A DNA stretch of 64,000 bases from Streptomyces iranensis (GTDB lineage: Bacteria; Actinomycetota; Actinomycetes; Streptomycetales; Streptomycetaceae), in contig NZ_JAGGLR010000036.1 of assembly GCF_017874715.1 (NCBI RefSeq), forward strand, positions 1 to 64,000, written 5' to 3'. The translations under genes were made by a program, and so were the position numbers. Every line of letters starts with the position of its first letter. Position 1 is the stretch's first letter. Below the pieces are notes generated by a model that ran no database searches, had not been told where the DNA came from, and saw only the letters and a program-made list of their open reading frames with translations. This document shows positions 49,675 to 59,187 of this stretch, piece after piece.

Positions 49675-52530
49675 ATGCGCAGCACAGACCCCGCGGGCGA
49701 AGTGGCCCGGGGGCGCGGGGACCGGGCCGTGGCCGGGCTGCCCCTCAGAGGACGGGACCGCGAGATCGCCGCTGTCCGTGAGGATCTGGAAGCGGTGCTT
49801 GCCGGGCGGGGCGCCCGCGTCGTCGTGGAAGGCGCGCCCGGCGTCGGCAAGAGCCGGCTGCTCGCGGAGCTGGACGGGATGGCGCGCCGGTCCGGCTTCG
49901 ATGTGGTGTCCGTACGGGCCGACGAGCTCGACCAGTACGCGGCGGGAGCGGCCCTGCAGTCCGCCCTGCAGCCCTCCGACGGTCCCCACCGGGCCGCCGT
50001 GGCCACCCACGACCAGCGGCTCCGGCTGCTGGACGGCATCGCGGACGCCCTGGAGACGCGGGCCCAGCGCGCCCCGGTGGCCGTGCTGGTGGACGACGCG
50101 CAGTGGGCCGATCCGGCCACCCTCTTCGTGCTCCGCACCCTGCCCGGACGGCTGGCAGGCTCGCGGATCCTGTGGGTGCTGGCGGTACGGCCGGACGCCG
50201 AGCGGCCGACCGTGGCCACGGTGCGGGAGGACCTCGAGCGCCTCGGAGCCCGATGGCTGCCCCTCGGCCCCCTGCCGCAGCGGGAGCTGGGGCAGATCGC
50301 GGCCGATGTCCTCGGGGCGACGCCGTCACCCGGTCTGGCCCGTCGTCTGCGAGATGTCGCGGGCAACCCGTTCCTGGCGATCGAACTGGTGCGAGCCTTC
50401 GCCGGTACGGACGCCGTCAAGGTGGAGGCGGGCGTGGCGAGCCTTGTGCACGACTCCATCCCCGCCGGTTTCCGGCGGAGTGTCGCCGCGCGGCTGGACC
50501 GGCTCCCGGAGGATGCCGCGCGCCTGCTCCAGATGGGCTCCGTCCTCGGCCGTGAATTCGACCTCGGCACGGCCGCCCGGATGCTCGGCAGACGGGTCGG
50601 CAGCCTGCTGTCGGGCGTCGAGGCCGCACTGAACGCCGGTCTGCTCTCGGCCGACGGCCCGCGACTCGCCTTCCGCCACGACCTCATGCGGCAGGCCGTC
50701 CACGAGAACCTGCCGCAGGCCGTACGGACCGCTCTGCACCGGGAGGCGGCCGACAGTCTGCGTGGCATCGGGGCCCGGTCGGCCGAGGTGGCCTGGCATG
50801 TCGTCATGTCGGGCGGCCCGGTCGACGAGGAGGCCGTGACCACGCTGACCACCGCCGTACGGGAACTGTCGGCGTCGGCCCCCGACGCCGCCGCGGACCT
50901 GGCTCAGCGGATCGCCGGACTGCTGCCCCCACAGGACCGGCGCCGCGTCACGCTGCTGACCGACGCCGCCGAGTACCTCGGCCGGACCCGCCGGGTACAC
51001 GAGGCCCTCGACCTGGTCGACGCCACCCTGTCGGACCGCCTCGAACCGCCGCGGGAGGCGTGTCTGCGCCTGGTGGCGGCCGAGATCCACCAGGCCGCGG
51101 GCGACGACACCGCCGCGATGACACACCTCCGGCGGGCTCTGGACCTTCCGGCGCTGCCGACCGATGTGCGCGTCCGGCTGTTGAAGACCAAGGGGACGGG
51201 CCATGTGTACCTCGGGGACATCACCGCCGCCGAGCAGACCGATACCGGGCTGGTCGCGGCCGCCTACCGCGGCGACGATCCGGCCGTCGTCGTCAGCGCC
51301 ATGGTGTTCCAGTCGCAGACGTCCTTCTACCGCGGGCGCCTCGCCCGCGCCGTCGAGCTCGCCGAGGAGGCCGCCGGGCGCGCCGGTACGGAGTCCGGCG
51401 CGCTCTATCTGCGGCCCCCGCGGATCCCGGCGCTGTGGCTGGCCATGGCGCTGCTCGCCACCGACCGGCTCGCGGACACCGAGCGGATCCTGCGGGACGG
51501 ACAGCGCGAGGCGGAGGCGCTGGGCCTCGGCTGGTCACTTCCGCACTGGCATGCCACCCGTGCCTGCGCCCTCCTCGAACAGGGGGCGCTGGACGACGCG
51601 GCCGTGGAGGCCGAGGCCAGTCTGACGGTGGCGGACGAACTCGAGATCACCCGACCGAACGCGCGGGCCTGGTCCGTGCTGGCACTGGTGGAGATCCGGC
51701 GTGGTGACCTCGCCAGGGCGAGGGACCATCTCCGCGCCGCCGAAGCCGGTCCCGACCCGACCACGCAGCGGTACGGCCGGTGGGTGGCGCTCGCGCGGGC
51801 CTGTCTGGCGGACGCGGAGGGCGGCCTTGACACCCCGGCGGCAGTGGCACTCACGGCCGGCTTCGGGGACCGTGAGCCGACGCGGCTGCTGGCGGTGACG
51901 CCGTCCCACTGGCCCGGGATCGTGCGCATCGCGCTCCGCGGCGGGGACCCGTCGGTCGCGGAGGCCGTGTCCGCCGCCCTGCGCGGCCTGACCGCGCGGG
52001 ACGACAGCCAGCGGATCATCCGGGCGGTCCGCGCCCATGTGGACGGCCTGCTCCACGGCGATCCCCGTGGACTGGAGTCCGCGATCAGCGCCTACCGGAG
52101 CGGTGGCAGACCGCTGGCCCTGGCCGCGGCCTGCGAGGATCTCGGCGAACTCCTGGCCGCTTCCGCCGATACGGCCCCGGCGATCCCGTACCTCGAGGAA
52201 GCGGGTGAGCTGGCGTCGGCCTCAGGAGCCCTGCGCGACCACGAACGGATCAGAGGGCGCCTCCGGCGGCTCGGTGTGCGCACCGGGGCCCCACGGCACC
52301 ACACCACCGGCCCCCCGGGGTGGGGGAACCTGACCCGATCCGAGCGGAGACTGATCCCGCTCGTGGTGGACGGACTCACCAACCGGGCCATCGCCGACCG
52401 GCTCTATGTGTCCATTCACACCGTCAACACCCACATGAGGCACATCTTCACCAAGCTCGGCATCAACACGCGCGTCGAACTGACCCGGCTGGCGCTCGAA
52501 CGGGGTGGCATCGCCGACGGGGCGTCCTGA
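49675..52530 (+). CDS. LuxR-family LAL regulator
   Basis: About 951 residues if started at ATG 49675. GTGs at 49651 and 49657 are in frame and sit after GAGGG, so a start up to 8 codons earlier is equally possible. The AAA-type ATPase has LRGRDREIAAV, Walker A EGAPGVGKSRLLAEL and Walker B VAVLVDDAQWAD. The HTH is at the C-terminus (LTNRAIADRLYVSIHTVNTH). LAL proteins are large ATP-binding LuxR regulators. It is divergent from the HpaB-type gene, so it is the best candidate for that promoter. Confidence 0.87.
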   Translation: MRSTDPAGEVARGRGDRAVAGLPLRGRDREIAAVREDLEAVLAGRGARVVVEGAPGVGKSRLLAELDGMARRSGFDVVSVRADELDQYAAGAALQSALQPSDGPHRAAVATHDQRLRLLDGIADALETRAQRAPVAVLVDDAQWADPATLFVLRTLPGRLAGSRILWVLAVRPDAERPTVATVREDLERLGARWLPLGPLPQRELGQIAADVLGATPSPGLARRLRDVAGNPFLAIELVRAFAGTDAVKVEAGVASLVHDSIPAGFRRSVAARLDRLPEDAARLLQMGSVLGREFDLGTAARMLGRRVGSLLSGVEAALNAGLLSADGPRLAFRHDLMRQAVHENLPQAVRTALHREAADSLRGIGARSAEVAWHVVMSGGPVDEEAVTTLTTAVRELSASAPDAAADLAQRIAGLLPPQDRRRVTLLTDAAEYLGRTRRVHEALDLVDATLSDRLEPPREACLRLVAAEIHQAAGDDTAAMTHLRRALDLPALPTDVRVRLLKTKGTGHVYLGDITAAEQTDTGLVAAAYRGDDPAVVVSAMVFQSQTSFYRGRLARAVELAEEAAGRAGTESGALYLRPPRIPALWLAMALLATDRLADTERILRDGQREAEALGLGWSLPHWHATRACALLEQGALDDAAVEAEASLTVADELEITRPNARAWSVLALVEIRRGDLARARDHLRAAEAGPDPTTQRYGRWVALARACLADAEGGLDTPAAVALTAGFGDREPTRLLAVTPSHWPGIVRIALRGGDPSVAEAVSAALRGLTARDDSQRIIRAVRAHVDGLLHGDPRGLESAISAYRSGGRPLALAAACEDLGELLAASADTAPAIPYLEEAGELASASGALRDHERIRGRLRRLGVRTGAPRHHTTGPPGWGNLTRSERRLIPLVVDGLTNRAIADRLYVSIHTVNTHMRHIFTKLGINTRVELTRLALERGGIADGAS

Positions 52531-52534
52531 ACGC

Positions 52535-53023
52535 TCACTCCGCAGCGGCACGGCGCAGCAGCGGGGTGAGGCGGTGCGGCACCAGCTCGCGCATGGCCAG
52601 GGCCGTCGTCGTGCGCTCGATGCCGGGAACGGCGAGGATCTGCCCTGCGATCCGGTACAGATCCTCCGCGTCCACGGCGACCACCCGTACGAGCAGATCC
52701 GTCTCGCCGCTGAGGCCGAAGACCTCCACGACTTCGGCGATGCCCGCCAGTGCCTCGGACACCTCGGCCAGCCGGCGCTGATCGACCCGCGCGGTGACGA
52801 ACGCGGTGAGCGGATGGCCCAGCGCGTTCGGGGTGATCCGCCGTTCGAAGGAGCCCAGCGCGCCGCCCTGCTCCATTCTGGCCACCCGCGCCTGGACCGT
52901 GTTGCGGGACAACCCCAGCTGCTCGGCCAGGGCGACGACGGTGGCCCGTGGCTGGGCGGCGAGGGCGAGCAGGATCCGCGCGTCGGTGGCGTCCACCCCT
53001 CGCTCACTGTTCATAGTGCTCAA
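52535..53023 (-). CDS. Lrp/AsnC-family regulator
   Basis: 162 residues from TTG at 53023, which follows GAGGGA; ATG at 53014 is the alternative. The HTH is VVALAEQLGLSRNTVQARVA and the C-terminal RAM ligand domain has EVVEVFGLSGETDLLVRVV. It is divergent from the AceE-like gene. An Lrp regulator paired with an E1-like gene recalls mdeR and mdeB of Pseudomonas putida (methionine to 2-oxobutyrate). It ends 4 nt after the LAL stop on the other strand. Confidence 0.9.
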   Translation of the reverse strand: MSTMNSERGVDATDARILLALAAQPRATVVALAEQLGLSRNTVQARVARMEQGGALGSFERRITPNALGHPLTAFVTARVDQRRLAEVSEALAGIAEVVEVFGLSGETDLLVRVVAVDAEDLYRIAGQILAVPGIERTTTALAMRELVPHRLTPLLRRAAAE

Positions 53024-53045
53024 TCGACGTCCCTCATTCGACCCG

Positions 53046-53064
53046 GAGCATGAGCAGAATGCTC
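53046..53064. promoter_or_regulatory. Lrp-type dyad upstream of the regulator
   Basis: GAGCAT-gagcaga-ATGCTC is a perfect 6-bp inverted repeat with a 7-bp spacer, 23 bp upstream of the Lrp start. GAGCA half-sites recur at 53052 and 53116. It probably controls the divergent E1 gene and the regulator itself. Confidence 0.55.
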
Positions 53065-53167
53065 AACGAAAGAGAAGCATCTTGTGCAGTTGAAGAGCTA
53101 TCTGTCTACTGACGGAGCACAAAATCATTTTCCCACGGCGTGGTGCGGATAGCGGAGGCGGTCGGTG

Positions 53168-55519
53168 ATGGTCCTGGACCCGGAGCTGAGAGCGATCGGC
53201 GGTAACGGCTCGGGCCGTGCCCGGACGGAGGAGCTCGCCGTGCTGGAGGCGGTCGGGCAGCGGGTGCTGTGGCTGTCCACCGCGATCATCGACCATGCCA
53301 ACCGGGTGCGGCCGAACCCCTCGGGGCTGAAGGTCGGCGGTCACCAGGCGTCCAGCGCCTCGATGTCCTCGATCATGACGGCGCTGTGGTTCCACGCGCT
53401 CAACCCTGAGGACCGGGTGTCGGTCAAACCCCATGCCTCACCCGTGCTGCACGCCATCAACTACCTGCTGGGCGAGCTGGACGAGTCCTACCTGACCACC
53501 CTGCGCGCCTTCGGCGGCCTGCAGAGCTACCCCAGCCGGGCCAAGGACCCCGACCCGGTCGACTACTCCACCGGCTCGGTCGGCATCGGCGCCACCGCCC
53601 CCCTGTGGGGCGCCCTCGCACGGCGCTATGTGGAGGGCCGCTTCGGCGGGGCGGGGAGAGGACGGCAGTACTCCCTGCTGGGCGACGCGGAGCTGGACGA
53701 GGGCGCGATCTGGGAGGCGATCCAGGACCCGATGGTGCCCAGCCTGGGCGAGGCGGTGTGGGTCGTCGACCTGAACCGGCAGTCCCTGGACCGGGTCGTC
53801 CCCGGCATCGCCGCGGACCGGCTGCAGGGCATGTTCGCCGCGGCCGGCTGGCAGGTCATCAGCCTCAAGTACGGGCACGCGCTGCGGGAGTTGTTCGCGC
53901 GGCCGGGCGGCGAGGCCCTGCACGCCCGTATCGACGCCATGGACAACCCCGAGTACCAGCGCCTGCTGCGCTGCTCCGCCGACGAGTTGCGCGAGCGCCT
54001 GCCCGGCAGCGGCTCCACCGCCGGGCCGATCGCGGACCTGATCGCCCCCCTGGACGACGCCTCGCTGCTGGCGGCGCTGCGCAACCTGGGAGGGCACGAC
54101 ATCGGCGCGCTGATGGACGCGTTCGACAGCGTCGACGACACCCGACCGACCGTCATCTTCGCGTACACGGTGAAGGGCTACGGGCTGCCCACCGAGGGCC
54201 ATCCGCAGAACCACTCCTCCCTGCTGACCGCCGACCAGATGAGGACCCTGGCCGACCGCCTGGGAACGGACCCCGACCGGCCGTGGGCGGCCTTCGCCGC
54301 CGGATCGCCGGAAGCGGCCCGGTGCGCGGCGGCCGCCGGGCGGCTGCGCCGCCCCGGACACGCGTCGCGGCAGGCCCCCGAGGTCCCCGCCGACCTCGCC
54401 CGCCCGGCACCGACCGGCTCCGGCAACACCCAGCAGGCCCTCGGACGCGTCCTGCTGGACCTCACCCGGCGGGCGCCGGAGGCGGCCGCCCGGATCGTGA
54501 CCGTCAGCCCGGACGTCAGCTCCACCACCAACCTCGGCGGCTGGCTCAACAAGGTCGGTGTGTGGTCGCCGACCGAGCGCCCCAACTGGTTCGCCGATGA
54601 CGCCGAGACGATCCTGCACTGGCGGGAGCGGCCCACCGGCCAGCATGTGGAGCTGGGCATCGCGGAGACCAACCTGGTCGGCCTGCTCGGCGAGCTGGGT
54701 GCCACCTGGAGCCGCTGGGGCCAGCCGCTGCTGCCCATCGGCGTCGTCTACGACCCCTTCGTCAACCGGGCCCTGGAGCCGTGGTCGTTCGGCATCTACG
54801 CGGGCGGCCAGTCGATCCTGATCGGCACGCCGTCCGGGGTCACGCTCGCCCCGGAGGGCGGCGCCCACCAGTCGATCACCACACCCTCACTGGGCATCGA
54901 ACAGCCCGGCTGCGTCACCTTCGAGCCCGCGTTCGCGATCGACACCGAATGGTGTCTGCTGGCCGCACTGGGCAACCTCGGTCGGCCGGACGGGAGTTCG
55001 GCCTATCTTCGGCTGTCCACCCGGCCCGTCGACCAGTCCGCGGCCGACGTGCCCGGCGACCCGGCCGCCCGCGAGCGCCGCCGCCGGCAGGTGACCGCGG
55101 GAGCGTACCGGCTGCGCCGTCACGAGAGGCCCGTGGTGACCCTCGCCGCGATGGGCGCCCTGATCCCGGAGGCCCTGGCCGCCGCCGACCGGCTCGCCGC
55201 CCTCGGCCACGGCGCCGACGTGGTCTGTGTGACCAGCCCGGACCTGCTCTTCCGCGCGCTTCAGGCCCGCCGCGGCCTGTCGCAGGACCCGAGCTGGATC
55301 CTCGACCAGGTCTTCCCCGCCGACCGGGCCACACCGCTGGTCACCGTGCTGGACGGCCATCCGCACACGCTGGCCTTCCTGAGCACGGTCCAGAACACGC
55401 CGGTCACCACCCTCGGTGTGTCGCGGTTCGGCCAGAGCGGTGCGATCGAGGACGTCCACCGCTACCACGGCATCGACACGGACAGCATCGTCACCGCCGC
55501 GCTGGACCTCGTCGACTGA
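53168..55519 (+). CDS. AceE/MdeB-like 2-oxo-acid dehydrogenase E1 (thiamine diphosphate)
   Basis: 784 residues. It is homologous to the fused homodimeric E1 of pyruvate dehydrogenase. It has SGLKVGGHQASSASM near the start, the ThDP motif GDAELDEG with NRQS about 26 residues on, HVELGIAETNLVGLLGELG, and a C-terminal transketolase-like domain. E. coli AceE is nearly 890 residues, so this is a short form. No E2 or E3 gene is adjacent, so it may borrow housekeeping E2/E3 or act alone. A 2-oxo acid from amino-acid breakdown is a likely substrate, given the divergent Lrp gene. Confidence 0.85.
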   Translation: MVLDPELRAIGGNGSGRARTEELAVLEAVGQRVLWLSTAIIDHANRVRPNPSGLKVGGHQASSASMSSIMTALWFHALNPEDRVSVKPHASPVLHAINYLLGELDESYLTTLRAFGGLQSYPSRAKDPDPVDYSTGSVGIGATAPLWGALARRYVEGRFGGAGRGRQYSLLGDAELDEGAIWEAIQDPMVPSLGEAVWVVDLNRQSLDRVVPGIAADRLQGMFAAAGWQVISLKYGHALRELFARPGGEALHARIDAMDNPEYQRLLRCSADELRERLPGSGSTAGPIADLIAPLDDASLLAALRNLGGHDIGALMDAFDSVDDTRPTVIFAYTVKGYGLPTEGHPQNHSSLLTADQMRTLADRLGTDPDRPWAAFAAGSPEAARCAAAAGRLRRPGHASRQAPEVPADLARPAPTGSGNTQQALGRVLLDLTRRAPEAAARIVTVSPDVSSTTNLGGWLNKVGVWSPTERPNWFADDAETILHWRERPTGQHVELGIAETNLVGLLGELGATWSRWGQPLLPIGVVYDPFVNRALEPWSFGIYAGGQSILIGTPSGVTLAPEGGAHQSITTPSLGIEQPGCVTFEPAFAIDTEWCLLAALGNLGRPDGSSAYLRLSTRPVDQSAADVPGDPAARERRRRQVTAGAYRLRRHERPVVTLAAMGALIPEALAAADRLAALGHGADVVCVTSPDLLFRALQARRGLSQDPSWILDQVFPADRATPLVTVLDGHPHTLAFLSTVQNTPVTTLGVSRFGQSGAIEDVHRYHGIDTDSIVTAALDLVD

Positions 55520-55527
55520 AGGCGGGG

Positions 55528-56847
55528 TCAGTCCGTCCGGGCCTCGGCGGTGCCGAGGCCCGTGGACTGCCGGTCGGGTGCGGGCTCCGCACGGACGACC
55601 GGGTGGCCGAGCGCGGGCATGTGGTGGGGGAACCCGATCCGGAGGAGGGCCGCCGCGACAGCGGAGGCCAGCACGACCACCGCCGCGAGGAGCAGGGCCT
55701 GGTGGTACCCGTGGCGCAGCAGCGGGGTGGCGACCAGTGGGCCGAGGATCTGGCCCACCGAGTATCCGGCCGTCAGCAGCGCGACCGCGCGGGGGAAGCG
55801 CAGATGCGCGCCGGTCGCGAGCGCGAGGGTGCTGACGCCGATGAACGTGGCGCCGAAGAGCACCGCGGAGATCAGCGCCGCGGCGACGCCCCCGATCAGC
55901 GCGGGCAGGGCGATGCCGACGGCCTGGACGCCCAGCGCGGCCAGCAGGAGGCTGGGGCGGGACCAGCGCCGCCCCAGCCCCGCCCACAGCGCGGAGGACG
56001 GAATGGCCGCGAGGCCCACCAGCACCCAGGCACCGCCGCCGATCCAGCCGGGGGAACTCTGCTCGATGGCCGCCACCAGGAAGGTACCGGCGATGATGTA
56101 GCCGACGCCCTCCAGCGTGTACGAGGCGAAGAGCGCGGTGAACCAGCGATGGGTGCGCGGGCCGCTCGCCCGCCGTTCCGCTGCGGGCCGGGAAGTGACG
56201 GGCCGGGAAGTGGCGGGCCGGGAAGTGGCGGGCACCGACGCGGGCGCGGGTTCCGGCCGCAGGAACCACGCGGGAAGGGCGAGCAGCGCGCTCAGTCCGG
56301 CGGAGGCCCACCACGCGGCCTGCCAGTCCGCGATGGTGCGCAGGGCGAGGACGAGCGATCCGGACAGGGCGATACCGGCTCCGACGCCGCCGAAGGCCCA
56401 CCCGGGCAAGTGGGCGGGATGGTCGCGCAGATGGCTGAGCAGCGAGCTGACGGCGATGACGAAGATCACCGCACTGACCACTCCCGCGCACAGCCGGAGC
56501 AGCAGCCATGCACCGGTGGCGTGGGTCAGTGGCATCGCGGCCAGGGACACCGCCAGCACCACCAGACAACTCCGCAGCACGGCGGGGGAGCGCATCAGAC
56601 GCGGCAGGAAGGTTCCGGCGAGCGCGCCGATCAGATACCCGACATAGTTGGCGGTGGCGAGATTCGCACCCGTCGCCGCGGACAGCCCGGCCTGAGTGTG
56701 CATCAGGGGAAGAATCGGCGTGTAGACGAAACGGCCGACACCCATGCCCGCCCCCAGCGCGGCGGCCGCCTGCGCGACATGGGTCCAGGGCGAGTGGCGG
56801 ACGCTCCAGGAGCCGGTGGCGTGGGGGCGCGGAGCTGCTGCGGTCAC
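55528..56847 (-). CDS. MFS transporter (YbfB/YjiJ family)
   Basis: 439 residues from GTG at 56847. Twelve membrane segments are visible. The first helix carries GAGMGVGRFVYTPILPLM, the mark of the YbfB/YjiJ family. The central loop between helices 6 and 7 contains PATSRPATSRPVTSRP from a 15-bp tandem repeat. Substrates of the family are unknown. It is convergent with the E1 gene (8 nt between stops) and divergent from the SDR gene at 57236. Confidence 0.85.
   Translation of the reverse strand: MTAAAPRPHATGSWSVRHSPWTHVAQAAAALGAGMGVGRFVYTPILPLMHTQAGLSAATGANLATANYVGYLIGALAGTFLPRLMRSPAVLRSCLVVLAVSLAAMPLTHATGAWLLLRLCAGVVSAVIFVIAVSSLLSHLRDHPAHLPGWAFGGVGAGIALSGSLVLALRTIADWQAAWWASAGLSALLALPAWFLRPEPAPASVPATSRPATSRPVTSRPAAERRASGPRTHRWFTALFASYTLEGVGYIIAGTFLVAAIEQSSPGWIGGGAWVLVGLAAIPSSALWAGLGRRWSRPSLLLAALGVQAVGIALPALIGGVAAALISAVLFGATFIGVSTLALATGAHLRFPRAVALLTAGYSVGQILGPLVATPLLRHGYHQALLLAAVVVLASAVAAALLRIGFPHHMPALGHPVVRAEPAPDRQSTGLGTAEARTD
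56184..56228 (-). repeat. Three 15-bp in-frame tandem repeats
   Basis: CGGGCCGGGAAGTG(A/G) occurs three times head to tail, encoding a Ser-Arg-Pro-Ala/Val-Thr repeat in the central cytoplasmic loop of the MFS protein. Confidence 0.85.
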
Positions 56848-56943
56848 GATGTGGTCCTCGACGGTTTCGCGGTACGGAAGCCTGGGGGGCGTTACGCTCC
56901 CATGGCCTCAGACTGCGCCCGCCGCCAGGGCGAATGCCACGAT

Positions 56944-57088
56944 CGGCTTCCTCCCTCCTGGTAGGCCCGGCCTCTTACGGGCACCACGCACGCGGAGGTG
57001 CGGACCCTCCTCTCCCCGGCCTCGATGCCTCGGACGGACCGGCCTGACCAGGGCATCGCTGCGACCGGCTTCCTCCCGTCTGGTAGGC
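56944..57088. repeat. Two 23-bp direct repeats in the divergent MFS/SDR promoter region
   Basis: CGGCTTCCTCCC followed by (TC/GT)CTGGTAGGC occurs at 56944-56966 and 57066-57088, 122 bp apart. Each copy contains an imperfect dyad (CCTACC...GGGAGG on the complement). The region 56848-57235 (388 bp) otherwise holds no gene. These look like paired regulator sites, perhaps for a TetR-type protein. Confidence 0.65.
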
Positions 57089-57235
57089 GCCGGCTCCCAC
57101 CGCAGGTCACAGCCGTGCGGGGGCGGTGGGGCGCGCTCGCTGTTCCTGGATGTTTGTCGACCGGTCGTCTATGTTCATGGAAGGGCCGGTGATCAGCGCC
57201 GGTCCGGACACCCCACCCCACTGGAGACAGTCACC

Positions 57236-57949
57236 ATGAGCACTTCCGGTCAGCAGGTCGCCGTCATCACCGGCGCGTCCCAGGGCATCGGCGCGGGCCT
57301 GGTCGAGGCGTACCGCAAGCTCGGCCATGCCGTCGTCGCCACCTCACGAGGGATCGCCCCCTCTTCCGACCCCGAGATCCTGACCGTCCAGGGCGACATC
57401 GCCGACCCCGCCACCGCCGAGCGCGTGGCCGGTGCCGCCATCGAGCGCTTCGGCCGCATCGACACCCTGGTCAACAACGCCGGCATCTTCGTCGCCAAGC
57501 CCTTCACCGAGTACACGCAGGCGGACTACGACGCGGTCACCGGCGTCAACCTCGGCGGTTTCTTCCGCATCACCCAGCTCGCCACCGAGCAGATGCTCCG
57601 CCAGGGCGGCGGACACATCGTCCAGATCACCACCAGCCTGGTCGACCACGCCCACTCCGCGGTCACCTCCGTACTGGCCTCCCTCACCAAGGGCGGACTG
57701 CAGTCGGCCACGAAGGCCCTGGCCATCGAATACGCCACCCGCGGCATACGCAGCAACGCCGTGTCCCTCGGCATCATCAGGACGCCGATGCACCCGGCGG
57801 AGTACCACGAGACACTCGCCGCCCTCCACCCGGTCGGCCGGATGGGCGAAATCGGCGACATCGTCGACGCCGTGGTCTACCTGGAGAACGCCCCGTTCGT
57901 CACCGGCGAGATCCTCCACGTCGACGGCGGCCAGAGCGCCGGCCACTGA
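57236..57949 (+). CDS. SDR-family protein lacking the catalytic Tyr
   Basis: 237 residues from ATG at 57236. The cofactor motif is TGASQGIGAG and NNAG is present (80-83). Classical SDRs use Ser, then Tyr-x-x-x-Lys; here Ser134 and Lys152 remain but position 148 is Ala (SVLASLTKGG). The rest of the helix (ALAIEYATRGI) is normal. It may use another residue, or bind rather than reduce. A decayed relative with the same Ala lies at 59188-59460. Its own promoter holds the 23-bp repeats. Confidence 0.85.
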   Translation: MSTSGQQVAVITGASQGIGAGLVEAYRKLGHAVVATSRGIAPSSDPEILTVQGDIADPATAERVAGAAIERFGRIDTLVNNAGIFVAKPFTEYTQADYDAVTGVNLGGFFRITQLATEQMLRQGGGHIVQITTSLVDHAHSAVTSVLASLTKGGLQSATKALAIEYATRGIRSNAVSLGIIRTPMHPAEYHETLAALHPVGRMGEIGDIVDAVVYLENAPFVTGEILHVDGGQSAGH

Positions 57950-57959
57950 CCCCGGGCCG

Positions 57960-58420
57960 CCTGCCCCGGGCGCCGGTACAGGGCGCCCCGGGCACGCCCT
58001 TGCCCTTCGCCCAGGAGGCGCCGGCCGCCGGGCACCGGGTCGTCGTCGACCGGATCGAGCGCGGGATCGGCCCGATCGACGTGCTGATCAGCACGTCTAC
58101 GGGACCGTGGCGGCCATCCGGGCCGTCCTGCCTTATCTGAGACGCCGCCGCGGCGGACACATCGTCACCCTGCCGTCCATGGCCGGTCTCACCGCGCTGC
58201 CCGCAAGGCCAAGGACGGCAACCGGACCGGCGACCCGGCCCGCGCCGCCAAGGCCCTGCTAACCGTGCTGACCGTGCTGGACGCCGAAGACCCGCCCGTG
58301 CATCTGGTGCTCGGCAGCGATGCGCCGCGCTTGATCGAGCCGGGCCGGCAACGACTCCAGAACGACATCGACGACTGGGCCCATCTGACGGCTTCCACCG
58401 ACTTCCCGACCGATCACTGA
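57960..58420 (+). pseudogene. Decayed short-chain dehydrogenase
   Basis: Pieces of one SDR lie in order but in different frames: FAQEAPAAGHRVVVDRI, then IGPIDVLIS, then YGTVAAIRAVLPYLRRRRGG with HIVTLPSMAGLTALPA, then a C-terminal piece (DPARAAKALLTVL; HLVLGSDAPRLIEPGRQRL). The cofactor-binding N-terminus and the Tyr-Lys region are deleted. It lies between the intact SDR and the DsbA-type gene. Confidence 0.78.
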
Positions 58421-58435
58421 ACCACTGGACACCAC

Positions 58436-59080
58436 ATGCCCCCTGTACCGTCGCCCCTGCCGGTCGACTTCTGGTTCGACCCCGTCTGCCCGTGGACATG
58501 GCTGACCTCTCGCTGGATGCTGGAGGTCCGCAAGACCCGGCCCGTCGACATCACCTGGCACGTCATGAGTCTGGCGGTCCTCAACGAGACGCGCCTGGAC
58601 GAGTTGCCGGAGCACATCCGCGACCTCATGGACCGGGCCTGGGCACCGGTTCGCACCCTGATCGCGGCGCAGATCGCCTTCGGCGCCGACGTGCTGGAGC
58701 CCCTCTACACCGCTCTCGGCACCCGGTACCACCTCAACCAGGAACCCAGGACCCGCGCCACCATCGAAGCGGCGCTCGGCGAGGCCGGGTTGCCTGCCGA
58801 CCTCGCCGACGCCGGTGACACCGACGCCTACGACGAAGCACTGCGCTTGTCGCATCGCGAGGGCATCACCTTGGTCGGTTCGGAGGTGGGCAGTCCCATC
58901 ATCGCCGTGCCGGGTCCGCACACGCCGTCGGGCAAGGTCGCCTTCTTCGGTCCCGTCGTCACACCGGCGCCCAAGGGTGAGGAGGCGGCCCGCCTGTGGG
59001 ACGGGACCCTCGCCGTCGCTTCCACGCCCGGCTTCTACGAGATCAAGCGCAGCCGCGCCGTCGGCCCGCTCTTCGACTGA
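58436..59080 (+). CDS. DsbA-family mycothiol-dependent nitroreductase-like protein
   Basis: 214 residues. The thioredoxin-like active site is WFDPVCPWTW, and HVMSLAVLNETR and DRAWAPVR follow as in Mycobacterium Rv2466c, a mycothiol-dependent reductase. The helical insert of DsbA proteins separates the halves, and the cis-Pro region is SPIIAVPG. It probably uses mycothiol to reduce electrophiles. ATG at 58436 lacks a strong ribosome site. It is downstream of an SDR gene and remnant, in the same direction. Confidence 0.88.
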   Translation: MPPVPSPLPVDFWFDPVCPWTWLTSRWMLEVRKTRPVDITWHVMSLAVLNETRLDELPEHIRDLMDRAWAPVRTLIAAQIAFGADVLEPLYTALGTRYHLNQEPRTRATIEAALGEAGLPADLADAGDTDAYDEALRLSHREGITLVGSEVGSPIIAVPGPHTPSGKVAFFGPVVTPAPKGEEAARLWDGTLAVASTPGFYEIKRSRAVGPLFD

Positions 59081-59187
59081 GCCCCGCCACCCGACGTGAC
59101 ACGCCGGGGCGCCGGCGCCGGGAGGAATCCGGTGCCGCCGTCCCGGCGTGCGGGTGCGCCGCTGCCGGGCGCATCATGGAGACGGCA

